This document shows positions 43,093 through 52,726 of a DNA stretch of 64,000 nt, one piece after another. Where the stretch lies: contig NZ_OERU01000001.1 of NCBI RefSeq assembly GCF_900240845.1, positions 455,079 to 519,078 of the forward strand. Direction: 5' to 3'. Source of the stretch: Peptostreptococcus faecalis. GTDB lineage: Bacteria > Bacillota > Clostridia > Peptostreptococcales > Peptostreptococcaceae. The notes beneath the pieces were generated by a model. That model was not told the DNA's origin and made no database searches. It saw only the letters and a list, made by a program, of their open reading frames with translations. The number at the start of each line of letters is the position of its first letter. The stretch's first letter is position 1. Position numbers and translations under genes: made by a program.

Positions 43093-43686
43093 ATGAGTAA
43101 TTTAGGTAAAATATTTAAAAATGGTATAATCGATGAGAACCCTACCTTTGTGCAGGTAATAGGTATGTGTCCTACACTTGCCGTGACAAGCTCTGCAATC
43201 AATGGTATTGGTATGGGATTATCAACAGCAGTAGTGTTGGCATGTTCGAATTTAGCAATATCGCTGCTAAGAAAAATTGTTCCTGACGAGATAAGAATTC
43301 CATGTTTCGTTGTAGTTATAGCAACATTTGTTTCAATTGTACAGATGCTATTAAAGGCATATGTTCCAGCTTTAGATGCAGCTTTGGGTATATACATACC
43401 TCTAATAGTTGTAAACTGCTTAATTCTTGCAAGAGCGGAAAGTTTTGCGTTTTCAAATAAACCTCTTCCATCACTTGTAGATGGTTTTGGTATGGGCGTT
43501 GGTTTCACTCTAGGGCTTTTTGCTTTAGGTGCAGTAAGAGAAATACTTGGTGCAGGAAGCTTATTTGGTTTCGTGTTTATACCAGAAACTTTCAACACAT
43601 TATTGTGTATTCTTCCTCCAGGAGCCTTTCTTACATTAGGATTCCTGATGGCTATATTTAATAAGATTACAAAGAAAAAGGCGTAA
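43093..43686 (+). CDS. rnfE: Rnf complex subunit E
   Basis: 197 residues with about six membrane helices, including the family stretch NPTFVQVIGMCPTLAVTSSA with its conserved cysteine, and IPLIVVNCLILARAESFAF. RnfE and RnfA form an inverted pair with a buried 2Fe-2S centre in the membrane. A very G-rich RBS (GGGGGGG) precedes ATG 43093. Confidence 0.95.
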   Translation: MSNLGKIFKNGIIDENPTFVQVIGMCPTLAVTSSAINGIGMGLSTAVVLACSNLAISLLRKIVPDEIRIPCFVVVIATFVSIVQMLLKAYVPALDAALGIYIPLIVVNCLILARAESFAFSNKPLPSLVDGFGMGVGFTLGLFALGAVREILGAGSLFGFVFIPETFNTLLCILPPGAFLTLGFLMAIFNKITKKKA

Positions 43687-43699
43687 AGGGGTGTAGAGA

Positions 43700-44275
43700 T
43701 TGAAACTAATATTATTATTTTTATACATAGTTCTTGTTAACAATGTTATTACATCTCAGTTCCTTGGTATATGTCCATTCTTAGGGGTTTCTAAGAAAAC
43801 GGACACAGCTATAGGTATGGGGGTTGCAGTTACATTTGTTTTGGCATTGGCATCGGTAATGACATATTTCATACAGATGATTCTAGATTCTTTTGGTCTA
43901 GGATATCTACAGACAATAGCTTTTATACTAGTTATTGCATCGATTGTTCAGTTTGTTGAGATGGTTATTAAAAAGTCATCACCTTCTCTTTATCAGGCAT
44001 TAGGGGTATATTTACCGCTAATTACTACAAACTGTGCAGTTTTAGGTATTGCGATAGTAAATATAACTCAAGGTTATAATATAGTTGAAACTCTTATAAA
44101 TGGTACTGGTGCTGGTATAGGTTTCACACTAGCAATAGTAATATTTGCAGGTATAAGAGAAAGACTTGAATTAGCAGATATACAAGAGGCGTTTGAAGGA
44201 TTTCCAATTACGCTTATATCAGCTAGCTTGATGTCAATAGCGTTTTTAGGATTTACAGGATTAATAAAATTATAA
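43700..44275 (+). CDS. rnfA: Rnf complex subunit A
   Basis: 191 residues, about six membrane helices. NNVITSQFLGICPFLGVSK and LPLITTNCAVLGIAIVNI carry the conserved cysteines that bind the shared membrane 2Fe-2S centre with RnfE. TTG 43700 is the start, with GGGGTG upstream. It lies in the compact operon. Confidence 0.95.
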   Translation: MKLILLFLYIVLVNNVITSQFLGICPFLGVSKKTDTAIGMGVAVTFVLALASVMTYFIQMILDSFGLGYLQTIAFILVIASIVQFVEMVIKKSSPSLYQALGVYLPLITTNCAVLGIAIVNITQGYNIVETLINGTGAGIGFTLAIVIFAGIRERLELADIQEAFEGFPITLISASLMSIAFLGFTGLIKL

Positions 44276-44290
44276 AGGAGGTACTAAAGA

Positions 44291-45142
44291 ATGCTTATTA
44301 TTTATGCGGTAATAGTGCTAGGAGTACTTGGTCTAATCTTTGGTATTGTCCTTGATATTGCTTCTAAAAAGTTTGCAGTTGAAGTTGATGAAAAAGAAGC
44401 AGCAGTACTTGAGGCATTACCAGGAGCTAACTGTGGTGGCTGTGGATTTCCAGGTTGTGGAGGATTAGCAGCAGCTATAGCAAAAGGAGATGCTCCAGTA
44501 AATGCTTGTCCAGTCGGAGGCGCAGTAGTTGCAGAAAAAGTTGCTACTATTATGGGTGTTGAAGCTGGATCAGGAGATAAAATAGTTGCAAACGTGAGAT
44601 GTAAGGGTACTTGCGAAGCGACAAAAACAAAGTATGAATACAGTGGGATAGAAGATTGTAGAGCTGCAGCAGTTCTTATCGGAGGGCCTAAAGGTTGTTC
44701 ATATGGTTGTTTAGGACTAGGTACATGCGTGCAGGTTTGTGCATTTGATGCAATACACGTTGTAGATGGTGTTGCAGTAGTAGATGAAGAAAAATGTGTA
44801 AACTGTGGTAAATGTGTAGATATTTGTCCAAAGGGGTTAATTGAACGTAAACCAGCAAATAAAGAAGTTACAGTTTTATGTAAATCAAATGATTTTGGAA
44901 AAGCTGTTAAAGATAATTGTTCAGTTGGTTGTATAGGATGTGGAATTTGTGAAAAAGAATGTCCATTTGATGCTATCATATTTGAAAATAAGTTAGCTCA
45001 AATTGATTACGATAAGTGTAAACAATGTAACAAATGTGCGATGAAGTGTCCTACAAAGGTAATTAAACCAAAAGAAAGAAAAAAACCTGCTCAAGCAGCA
45101 CCAGCTAAAGATGAAAATGTAGCAAGTGTAACAGCTGAGTAA
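44291..45142 (+). CDS. rnfB: Rnf complex subunit B (ferredoxin-side Fe-S protein)
   Basis: 283 residues. An N-terminal membrane helix, then the Fe-S motif GANCGGCGFPGCGG...NACP, and three ferredoxin-type 4Fe-4S motifs: CVNCGKCVDICP, CIGCGICEKECP and CKQCNKCAMKCP. It accepts electrons from reduced ferredoxin and starts the chain to NAD+. AAAGGAGG precedes ATG 44291. The C-terminus is Ala/Lys-rich and probably flexible. It is the last gene of the operon. Confidence 0.96.
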   Translation: MLIIYAVIVLGVLGLIFGIVLDIASKKFAVEVDEKEAAVLEALPGANCGGCGFPGCGGLAAAIAKGDAPVNACPVGGAVVAEKVATIMGVEAGSGDKIVANVRCKGTCEATKTKYEYSGIEDCRAAAVLIGGPKGCSYGCLGLGTCVQVCAFDAIHVVDGVAVVDEEKCVNCGKCVDICPKGLIERKPANKEVTVLCKSNDFGKAVKDNCSVGCIGCGICEKECPFDAIIFENKLAQIDYDKCKQCNKCAMKCPTKVIKPKERKKPAQAAPAKDENVASVTAE

Positions 45143-45159
45143 AACTTAACTAATATATA

Positions 45160-45202
45160 ATACCGTAGAATTTATTTATAATAAGTTCTACGGTATTTTT
45201 TT
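45160..45202 (+). terminator. rnf operon terminator
   Basis: ATACCGTAGAA (45160-45170) pairs with TTCTACGGTAT (45186-45196), followed by T residues. It ends the Rnf transcript. Confidence 0.9.
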
Positions 45203-45301
45203 GATGAATGCTTTTAGAAGATTATATAATAATTTTTGAATAACTAAATCTTAATATGCCTACTAATAATTAATAATATTAACAGCATTTAGGAGGTATT
45301 T

Positions 45302-45982
45302 ATGAGTTATTTTAGTATAAAAGAAATGGATTATAGAGAACGACCACGTGAAAAATTAATTAATAAGGGTGTAAGATTTTTATCAAATGCAGAGTTATTG
45401 TCGATTTTAATTAGGACAGGAAATAAAAATGATGATGCTATTACTTTAAGTACAAAAATATTGTCAAAAAGCAGGCATGGAATTAGAGGACTTGAAGAGC
45501 TATCAGTTGAACAACTATGTGAAATAGAAGGTATAGGGATTTCAAAAGCAACTGTAATAAAAGCTGCTTTAGAAATTGGCAATAGAGTTTCTAGCTATAG
45601 ACCAGAAAAATATAGCATAAAAAATCCTCATGATTTATATAAGTATTATATTCAAGAAATGAGATATCTAAAAAAAGAAGTATTTAAAGTAATAGTTTTA
45701 AACACAAAAAACGAAATTATAACAGATGAAGATGTATTCATAGGGACACTCAATCAGTCAATTGTACATCCGAGAGAAGTTTTTGTAGAGGCTATAAAAA
45801 GAAATGGAAATTCAATAATTCTAATGCACAATCATCCTTCAGGTAATCCTAGTCCGTCGGATGAAGATATAGACGTCACAAATAGAATGAGAGAGTGTGG
45901 AGATATATTAGGGATAAAAGTATTAGACCATATAATTATAGGAGATGGAATTTATTACAGCTTAGAAGAACATGAAAAATAA
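45302..45982 (+). CDS. radC: RadC/JAB-domain protein
   Basis: 226 residues. An N-terminal helix-hairpin-helix region (EELCEIEGIGISKATVIKAA) precedes the MPN/JAB metal site HNHPSGNPSPSDED. Despite the name, the DNA-repair role is doubtful; the domain resembles metal-dependent proteases. In clostridia radC precedes mreB, as here. AGGAGGTATTT precedes ATG 45302. Confidence 0.93.
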   Translation: MSYFSIKEMDYRERPREKLINKGVRFLSNAELLSILIRTGNKNDDAITLSTKILSKSRHGIRGLEELSVEQLCEIEGIGISKATVIKAALEIGNRVSSYRPEKYSIKNPHDLYKYYIQEMRYLKKEVFKVIVLNTKNEIITDEDVFIGTLNQSIVHPREVFVEAIKRNGNSIILMHNHPSGNPSPSDEDIDVTNRMRECGDILGIKVLDHIIIGDGIYYSLEEHEK

Positions 45983-46032
45983 AATCAACTAACTTTTATT
46001 GCAATATTTTTATCATTTTACATATCTATTTT

Positions 46033-46084
46033 TTGACATAAAATATAATAAAATTATCTACTCATATGCATTTCATGTTATACT
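46033..46084 (+). promoter_or_regulatory. Candidate promoters for the mreB operon
   Basis: TTGACA (46033-46038) with TATCTA (46055-46060, 16 bp) is one candidate. A second is an extended -10 TGT-TATACT (46076-46084). Either leaves a leader before mreB. Confidence 0.5.
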
Positions 46085-46154
46085 ATATAAAGGTAAAATC
46101 AATTAATAGAAATAATGAAACTTGATTATATGAAAATGAATATAGGAGGATAAC

Positions 46155-47204
46155 ATGGGATTCTTTAGTAAAATTTTTGGATCAAAAGTTAATAATATAA
46201 TTACAAATGATATGGGTATTGACTTGGGAACAGCCAGTACTCTTGTTTATATAAAAGGGCAAGGTATAGTAGTAGATGAACCATCTGTGGTTGCAATAAG
46301 AGAGGACAATAACGAAATTCTAGCAGTAGGTGATAAAGCAAGAAATATGATAGGTAGAACACCTGAAAATATCGTTGCGATTCATCCTGTAAAAGAAGGT
46401 GTAGTTTCTGATTTTGAAGCAACACAGGCTATGATGAGTTATTTTATACAGAAGGGATCTAAGGGTGTAGTGAGCCCAAGAATAGTGATTTGTGTTCCTT
46501 ATGGAATTACAAAAGTAGAAAGAAAAGCTATAGAGGAAGCTGCTATACAGTCGGGAGCAAGAGAGGTATTTATATTAGATGAACCAATGGCTGCTGCTAT
46601 AGGGGCTGGGTTGAATGTAAATGATCCTGAAGGTAATATGATAGTAGATATTGGAGGAGGAACTTCTGAAATTGCTGTTATATCTCTAGGTGGAGTGGTA
46701 GTTGCGAACTCAATTAGAATAGGTGGAGATGAGTTTGACTTGTCAATTGAGAATTTTGTCAGAAATAATTACAATATAGTAGTCGGAAAAAGAACTGCTG
46801 AAAACATAAAACTTGCTATTGGATCTGCATATCCAAGTGACAAAGAAATAGAAATGACTGTAAGCGGAAGAGATATTTTGACTGGATTACCTAGAACTAT
46901 AACAATAGGTTCTACAGAAATTAGAGAAGCTCTTAGAGAAAGTATTGCCGAAGTGGTAGAGGGAATTAGAACTACACTAGAGAATACTCCGCCAGAACTA
47001 GCTTCTGATATAATGGATAAGGGAATATTCCTTACAGGAGGAGGGTCTCTTCTTAGAGGATTAGATAAATTAATACAATCAGAGACTTCTTTAGACGTAA
47101 TAGTTGCGGAAAATCCTCTTCAATGCGTTGCAATGGGTGCTGGAAAAGCAATAGAAAATAAAGATATATTTCAAAGTATAGTTATGATGAATTCTGAAAG
47201 ATAG
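46155..47204 (+). CDS. mreB: Rod-shape-determining actin homologue MreB
   Basis: 349 residues, the usual length. Actin-fold phosphate motifs: DMGIDLGTASTLVYIKG near the start, VDIGGGTSEIAVISLGG in the middle, and LTGGGSLLRGLDKLI near the end. It polymerises under the membrane and guides side-wall synthesis. Followed directly by mreC, mreD and PBP2. Confidence 0.96.
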   Translation: MGFFSKIFGSKVNNIITNDMGIDLGTASTLVYIKGQGIVVDEPSVVAIREDNNEILAVGDKARNMIGRTPENIVAIHPVKEGVVSDFEATQAMMSYFIQKGSKGVVSPRIVICVPYGITKVERKAIEEAAIQSGAREVFILDEPMAAAIGAGLNVNDPEGNMIVDIGGGTSEIAVISLGGVVVANSIRIGGDEFDLSIENFVRNNYNIVVGKRTAENIKLAIGSAYPSDKEIEMTVSGRDILTGLPRTITIGSTEIREALRESIAEVVEGIRTTLENTPPELASDIMDKGIFLTGGGSLLRGLDKLIQSETSLDVIVAENPLQCVAMGAGKAIENKDIFQSIVMMNSER

Positions 47205-47216
47205 TTGGTGATATAC

Positions 47217-48098
47217 TTGAAATTAAGTAAAAATAATAGACCTAAATTTTCTATAAAGTCGATTATAGCTGGGGGTGTTGTAGTTGTGATAATAGCAGTC
47301 TCAGCTACATCACTTTTAGGCATTGATAAGTTTAACTTTGTTGAAAAAAAGGGTTTTTCACAATTATTTTATTCAGTTGGAAAGCATTTGAATAACGTGG
47401 TAGTAAATACAGGTGATTTTTTTGATGATTTTATTAGTTTTAAAAAAAATTCTGATAAGGTGGATGAACTAAAAAAAGAAAATGAAAAATTAAATAAAGA
47501 AATTATTAAATTAAAAAGTGATGAAGGAAAATTAGACTCATTAGAGGTGCTTAAGAAATCATTGAATTACGTAGATAGCAGTCAACGTAACGATATGGTG
47601 TCATCTAGAGTTATAGGCAAAAATAGTGGCAATTGGTATAAATCGTTTATCATTGACGTAGGTGCGGACAGAGGTGTTAGAAAAGATAGTATAGTATTAA
47701 ACGGAGACGGAATAGTTGGTTTAGTATATAGCGTTAATAATAAGTATGCAAAAGTAATTTCACTTGTTGACTCAAGAGCATCTGTCAGTTTTAAGATATC
47801 TGGAAAAGAAGATAGTAAAGGTGTGATAACAACGTCATCAACAGTTGGAAACATAAATTTTGACGACAATGAAAAACTCCTACACGGATATTTCTTCAAT
47901 TCTAATTCAGATGCGAAAAAAGGTGATACTATTGTTACCTCTGGTCTTGGAATTTATCCAGAAAATTTACCTATTGGAGAAATAACTAGTGTTACGTTAG
48001 ATAAGAATAAGTCTATGAAGCTTATAACGGTAAAGCCGTATGTAGATTTCAAGAAAATAAATGATGTTAGTGTAATTTCTCCTAGAAGTGTAGAGTAG
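47217..48098 (+). CDS. mreC: Rod-shape-determining protein MreC
   Basis: 293 residues from TTG 47217 (GGTGAT 4-6 bp upstream; TTG 47205 lies before it). One membrane helix (SIIAGGVVVVIIAVSATSLL), a coiled coil (~residues 76-105, DKVDELKKENEKLNKEIIKL), then the extracellular beta domain with GADRGVRKDSIVLNGDGIVG and TSGLGIYPENLPIGEITSV. It links MreB to the elongasome outside. The TTG start is part of a pattern in this operon. Confidence 0.92.
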   Translation: MKLSKNNRPKFSIKSIIAGGVVVVIIAVSATSLLGIDKFNFVEKKGFSQLFYSVGKHLNNVVVNTGDFFDDFISFKKNSDKVDELKKENEKLNKEIIKLKSDEGKLDSLEVLKKSLNYVDSSQRNDMVSSRVIGKNSGNWYKSFIIDVGADRGVRKDSIVLNGDGIVGLVYSVNNKYAKVISLVDSRASVSFKISGKEDSKGVITTSSTVGNINFDDNEKLLHGYFFNSNSDAKKGDTIVTSGLGIYPENLPIGEITSVTLDKNKSMKLITVKPYVDFKKINDVSVISPRSVE

Positions 48099-48107
48099 GT
48101 GATAAGA

Positions 48108-48593
48108 TTGAAAAAAATAATACTTTTTGCAATTGGAATGGTAATAATATTTTTAGAAACTTTTTTCACTAATTTTATTAACTCATACTTTAGTGTGAAT
48201 TTTCTATTGATATATATTATTTTTATATCTTTTTACATTGATAAAAAGAGTGCATTGATTCTTGGAGGAATAATTGGGCTGATGAGTGATATGGTATCAG
48301 GTGGTGTAGTTGGTATTACACCGCTATTATTTTTAGCTACTTCATATTTTATTTCAAGTATAGAGAAGTCTATATTCAAAGATAAAAGAAATATAGTTTG
48401 TTTCTTTGTACTGTTAATAAGTATAGTTTTTTCTATATTGGAAGTTGCTGTTTCGGCAATCTTTTTCAATCCTAATGCATTGCTGAGCATAGCACTAAAA
48501 GCATTAGTATTATTGCCTGTAGCAAATACTGTAGTAGCATTTTTAGCGTATACTATTTTTGAAGATAAACTGATTAAATTAAGAGAAGAATAG
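48108..48593 (+). CDS. mreD: Rod-shape-determining protein MreD
   Basis: 161 residues from TTG 48108 (TAGGTGATAAGA upstream). Nearly all hydrophobic, about five helices, including FINSYFSVNFLLIYIIFISF and the GGVVGITPLLFLATSYF stretch. Short MreD proteins are poorly conserved; the position between mreC and PBP2 makes the call. Confidence 0.85.
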   Translation: MKKIILFAIGMVIIFLETFFTNFINSYFSVNFLLIYIIFISFYIDKKSALILGGIIGLMSDMVSGGVVGITPLLFLATSYFISSIEKSIFKDKRNIVCFFVLLISIVFSILEVAVSAIFFNPNALLSIALKALVLLPVANTVVAFLAYTIFEDKLIKLREE

Positions 48594-48605
48594 TGGTGAA
48601 ATAAA

Positions 48606-51600
48606 TTGAATAATAAAATTACGAAGTCAAGACTGAAAAGCATTAAAAAGGCTGTTTTGATAATTCTTGGTATTGTACTTGTAAAGGCAACATATATGAG
48701 CACAATAAAATATTCATACTATTCTGACCTGGCGAATCAAAAAGCTTATAAACGAATTAAAGTGCAGGCTCCAAGAGGAGAAATAAGGGATAGAAATGGT
48801 GTTTTATTGGCAGGGAATGAACCTCAGTTTACTGTACAAGTTTCAGGAGACACGCTTAATAAAGCCGATAAAGAAAAAAAGGGTGGAGCTAATGAGATAG
48901 CTTACTCAGTAATAAATATTTTAGAAAAAAATGAAGAAAAATATGTAGATGAATTTCCAATTGTAATTGAAAATGGAAAGTATAGTTTTACATTTGATAC
49001 TAAAATAGAAAAATTCAAAAAAGAGAATAGTATTCCTAATAGTTATTCTCCGAAAGAATGTTTTTACTATATAGTTGATTCTCTAATAAAAAATGGAGTA
49101 ATAGCGATTTCTGATAGGGAAATGGAACCAGCAGATTTACAATCTAAAATTAATTCTTTAGGTTACTATCCACCAGTTTTAGTTAAAAATTGGATGTTTA
49201 CAGAAGAAAAAAATAAAAAAGATTGGTTAGAAAGTTATTCGCTAAGTTCAAAAGTATCTGCAAAAGATGCATTTAAAAAAATTAGAGATGAATATTATAG
49301 TATAGATAAGAATCTTTCTGACTATGAAGCTAGAAAGATTATATTGGTGAGAGATTTAATTAAATCAAAGTATTTTACTCAATACAATCCGGTAACCATA
49401 GCTAAGGGCATTAAAGAAAATACAGTTGCTCAGATTGAAGAAAATGCAATTAAATTATCTGGAATTTCCGTAGCTGTAGAACCAAAGAGAGTATATCCAA
49501 TGGGAAGATTGGCTTCACATATTTTAGGATATGTAGGAAAAGTGCCTTCTACAAAAGTAAGTGATGTATCGAAAGATGGTTATACAGCGGAAAGTATTAT
49601 AGGTTTATCTGGAATAGAAAGAAGTTATGAAAAAAAACTTAAAGGAACTGACGGATATAAGGAAGTAAAAGTTGACAGTGTAGGTCGTGTAATTGACGAA
49701 ATGAAATCTGTTGAACCTATATCAGGAAGTAGTGCGTACTTGACTATTGATAGTAAGGTTCAAAAGACAGCGGAAGATTCTTTGGAAAAAGCAATTGATT
49801 CAGCTAGAAATTCAAAGACTTTTGTAAGTCAATTTGGAAATATAAGTGTGGGAGAGAGTGCACCTAATGCAAAGTCTGGTGCTATAGTAGCAATAGATGT
49901 GGAGAGTGGAGATGTTATATCTATGGCAAGTTTTCCTGATTATGATCCAAACAAATTTGCAGAAGGTATAAGTGCTGAAGATTATAATAACTATTTACCA
50001 AAAAATCAAAATGATTTACTAGCGCCTAATCCACTTTTGAATTTATCTACACAGGGTGCATTCCAGCCTGGTTCTACATTTAAACTTGTGACTGCAATGG
50101 CAGCACTTGAATCTGGATTAAGTCCAAATTATACAATCAATGATCCTGGTTATATAAAAATGGGAAATAGAGTTTTTGCAGATTATGTATGGCATAAAGG
50201 TAAAAAGAATCATGGAAGTGTTGACTTGTACAAGGCGATCCAAGAATCATGTAACATTTACTTTTATGTTATAGGAAGCGACAAAAACTGGATGACAGGT
50301 GAAAATTTAGACACTGGAATGGGTGCTAAGAAAATATTAGAATATGCTAAAAAGTTTGGTCTAAATGATGGTACTGGTCTTGAAAATCAACTAGAAGAAC
50401 GTGATGGGAAAGTTCCAAGTGAAAAACAAAAAATTGAGAAAACAAAAATACAATTAAAAATGGCTCTTGAAAGAACTATGAGGGATCATTTTGTTGGTAT
50501 TGATTATTCGAAAAATAAGGAAGAATTTGAGGAAAAAATAGGAGAAATAGTAAGCTGGATCGATGAAGCAAAAACACCTGGAAGAGTAGAAACAATGAAG
50601 AGATTAGAAGAATTAGGTGTGAAAGAAGAGTACATTCAAAGCGATGCAGATTATATGGTATACAGTTACTTTAATTTTGCTAAATGGGGAGTGGGTGACA
50701 CATTTAATCTTGCGATAGGTCAAGGGGAGAATGCTTATAACCCTTCTCAAATTGTTAGATTTACAGCTGCCATTGCCAATGGAGGAAATTTAGTAAAATT
50801 AAATGTTGCAGATAAGGTAGTTGATTCTAATGGAAAAACTACAGAAACAGCTAAAAGAGAAAAAGAAAAGATAGATTTTGATGATCCTTCTAATTTGGAA
50901 ATTTTAAAAGAGGGTATGCTTAGAGTTTCAAAGACTGGTCTTGCAAAACAAGCTTTTGCAAATTTCCCAGTTGATGTAGCAACAAAAACTGGTACGGCTG
51001 AAAAATCAGGTAAAATTCCTACTGACAAGGAATTTGACTATTTGAAATCTCATTTAGCTTCATATTCTGTCAAAGAAAGTGAAGTAATGGCAAAATATGA
51101 AGAGCTTAAATCAAAAAAAGAATTAGAGCTAACTAATGAAAAAATCAAAGAATTAAAAGAAAAAATCAAAGATAAAGCTACTAGCTCTGAAGATAGAGAA
51201 AAATATCAAAAAGAATTAGATGCTGGAGTAAGAGTTAAGTTAGAAAATACTGATAAAATAAATTCTTCTTATCTTAGAAAAGCTATTAAACAGTTGAATT
51301 CAAATATTTCAGATACTGATATTGATAGATTTAAGGATGATTACGGTTCTTTTGCATGGGGTATTGCATTTGCACCTGCAGATAATCCTAAGATAGCTGT
51401 GGCATGTGTTATCCCTCAGGGAGAAACAAGTTCATATGCGATGCTTCCTATTAGAGAAGTTCTTGGTCAATATTTTGGGCTAATAGATGACGACGCAGAA
51501 AATAGTGAAAAAGATGAATCTAATAATGACGAAGAAAATAAATCTAATAATAATGATAAAAACAGTGAAGAAAATGACTCTAGTTCAAAAAAATCTGACG

Positions 51601-51644
51601 AAAAAAAGGAAGAATATGATGATGGCGTTCAAGCTGTCCAATAG
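48606..51644 (+). CDS. mrdA: Penicillin-binding protein 2 (elongation transpeptidase), oversized
   Basis: 1012 residues from TTG 48606 (GGTGA 6 bp upstream). One N-terminal membrane helix, a PBP dimerisation domain (LASHILGYVG, ESIIGLSGIERSYE), then the transpeptidase: SxxK with Ser490 (PGSTFK493), SCN at ~549 (QESCNIYFY) and K794-T-G (TKTGTAE). About 300 residues longer than typical PBP2. Extra parts are at residues ~85-210, a helical insertion after SCN (~600-680), another helical block after KTG (~800-900), and an acidic Ser/Asn tail. Similar long forms occur in other clostridia. It makes side-wall crosslinks with RodA and MreBCD. Confidence 0.93.
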   Translation: MNNKITKSRLKSIKKAVLIILGIVLVKATYMSTIKYSYYSDLANQKAYKRIKVQAPRGEIRDRNGVLLAGNEPQFTVQVSGDTLNKADKEKKGGANEIAYSVINILEKNEEKYVDEFPIVIENGKYSFTFDTKIEKFKKENSIPNSYSPKECFYYIVDSLIKNGVIAISDREMEPADLQSKINSLGYYPPVLVKNWMFTEEKNKKDWLESYSLSSKVSAKDAFKKIRDEYYSIDKNLSDYEARKIILVRDLIKSKYFTQYNPVTIAKGIKENTVAQIEENAIKLSGISVAVEPKRVYPMGRLASHILGYVGKVPSTKVSDVSKDGYTAESIIGLSGIERSYEKKLKGTDGYKEVKVDSVGRVIDEMKSVEPISGSSAYLTIDSKVQKTAEDSLEKAIDSARNSKTFVSQFGNISVGESAPNAKSGAIVAIDVESGDVISMASFPDYDPNKFAEGISAEDYNNYLPKNQNDLLAPNPLLNLSTQGAFQPGSTFKLVTAMAALESGLSPNYTINDPGYIKMGNRVFADYVWHKGKKNHGSVDLYKAIQESCNIYFYVIGSDKNWMTGENLDTGMGAKKILEYAKKFGLNDGTGLENQLEERDGKVPSEKQKIEKTKIQLKMALERTMRDHFVGIDYSKNKEEFEEKIGEIVSWIDEAKTPGRVETMKRLEELGVKEEYIQSDADYMVYSYFNFAKWGVGDTFNLAIGQGENAYNPSQIVRFTAAIANGGNLVKLNVADKVVDSNGKTTETAKREKEKIDFDDPSNLEILKEGMLRVSKTGLAKQAFANFPVDVATKTGTAEKSGKIPTDKEFDYLKSHLASYSVKESEVMAKYEELKSKKELELTNEKIKELKEKIKDKATSSEDREKYQKELDAGVRVKLENTDKINSSYLRKAIKQLNSNISDTDIDRFKDDYGSFAWGIAFAPADNPKIAVACVIPQGETSSYAMLPIREVLGQYFGLIDDDAENSEKDESNNDEENKSNNNDKNSEENDSSSKKSDEKKEEYDDGVQAVQ

Positions 51645-51709
51645 AAGTGCTTAAATGGATTTAAAGTAATTTAAAAATGAATAATAATATATTGAGGGGA
51701 TGATTTATT

Positions 51710-52726
51710 ATGAGCTTGAGTAATAGTGAAATAGTCGAATTTAAAGGAACTGGCAGAGGGTTGGTATTATATATTAATCGAGAAGCAAGTTTGGAATTAA
51801 TATTTGACTTAATTTCTGTCAAGGTTATGTCATCCCCTAAATTTTTTTTAGGGGGAGTACTGACAGAGATAAGTAGTGATTATATATCACCATATCAGAA
51901 AAAACTAATTATTGAATATTTGACAGAAACATATAACATGAAATACCTTGGAACAGATGAATTTAATTTTAATAAGTTAATGAAGCAAAAGGAGTACAAG
52001 GGTGCGACGGCATTAATTAAAGCTGTAAGAACGTTATATGTAATGGACATATCAGAAGAAGAGGAAATAAACTATAACGGAAGTATTGTGGTTTTGACGA
52101 CTGTACCAAGAGATGCTATAGTCAAGGCATCATGTGACATAACAGTTCTTTCAAGTACAGAAACAGAATCTGTATTAATTGCAGGTGGAAACATTACAGT
52201 AATGGGAGAAATTAGAGGGATGGTCTATGCAGGAGCATATGGTAATGATAGTGCATGTATAATAGCAAGACAATTTAATTCCGAAAAAATAGCTATATTT
52301 GACTGCATAACCGAAGATGTTGTAAGTCAAAGAAAAACATCTATGAGCAATCCTGAAGTGGCATATATTGACGAACATAAAAAAATAGTTGTGTCACAGA
52401 AAAAAGAAATCCTGTATAAATACTCTCCAGATACAATCAAAGACACTAGTTACGGTTCTTTTGATATTGGAGAGCAGGGTGTAATGATGGAAAAAAATGA
52501 ATCTCTTTCGGACTTTAATTATTTAGTAAGAGATGGTGAAGATATGTATGACGAAGATCCTTATGGTGATGAATATAGTGGCGAAAAAGAATTATACGAA
52601 GAAGAATTAGAAGAAGAAAGAGAATATAATGACGGTGTATCAGAACCAAGTAAGGGGAAAATTATAAATAAGTTAAAGGATATTTTTATAGAGAAAGAAG
52701 AGGAAGATGAGGAAAATAGATTATAA
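51710..52726 (+). CDS. minC: MinC-like septum-site inhibitor with long acidic tail
   Basis: 338 residues, against about 210-230 for usual MinC. Residues ~100-215 are the MinC C-terminal beta-helix: ESVLIAGGNITVMGEIRGMV, then YAGAYGNDSACIIARQFNSE. Residues ~1-95 fit the less conserved N domain. Residues ~255-338 are extra and rich in Glu/Asp/Tyr, ending in a possible amphipathic helix GKIINKLKDIFI (316-327). MinC normally needs MinD for membrane placement; neither minD nor minE follows, and rodA comes next. MinC blocks FtsZ assembly away from midcell. The extra helix could be its own anchor (inference). Confidence 0.8.
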   Translation: MSLSNSEIVEFKGTGRGLVLYINREASLELIFDLISVKVMSSPKFFLGGVLTEISSDYISPYQKKLIIEYLTETYNMKYLGTDEFNFNKLMKQKEYKGATALIKAVRTLYVMDISEEEEINYNGSIVVLTTVPRDAIVKASCDITVLSSTETESVLIAGGNITVMGEIRGMVYAGAYGNDSACIIARQFNSEKIAIFDCITEDVVSQRKTSMSNPEVAYIDEHKKIVVSQKKEILYKYSPDTIKDTSYGSFDIGEQGVMMEKNESLSDFNYLVRDGEDMYDEDPYGDEYSGEKELYEEELEEEREYNDGVSEPSKGKIINKLKDIFIEKEEEDEENRL

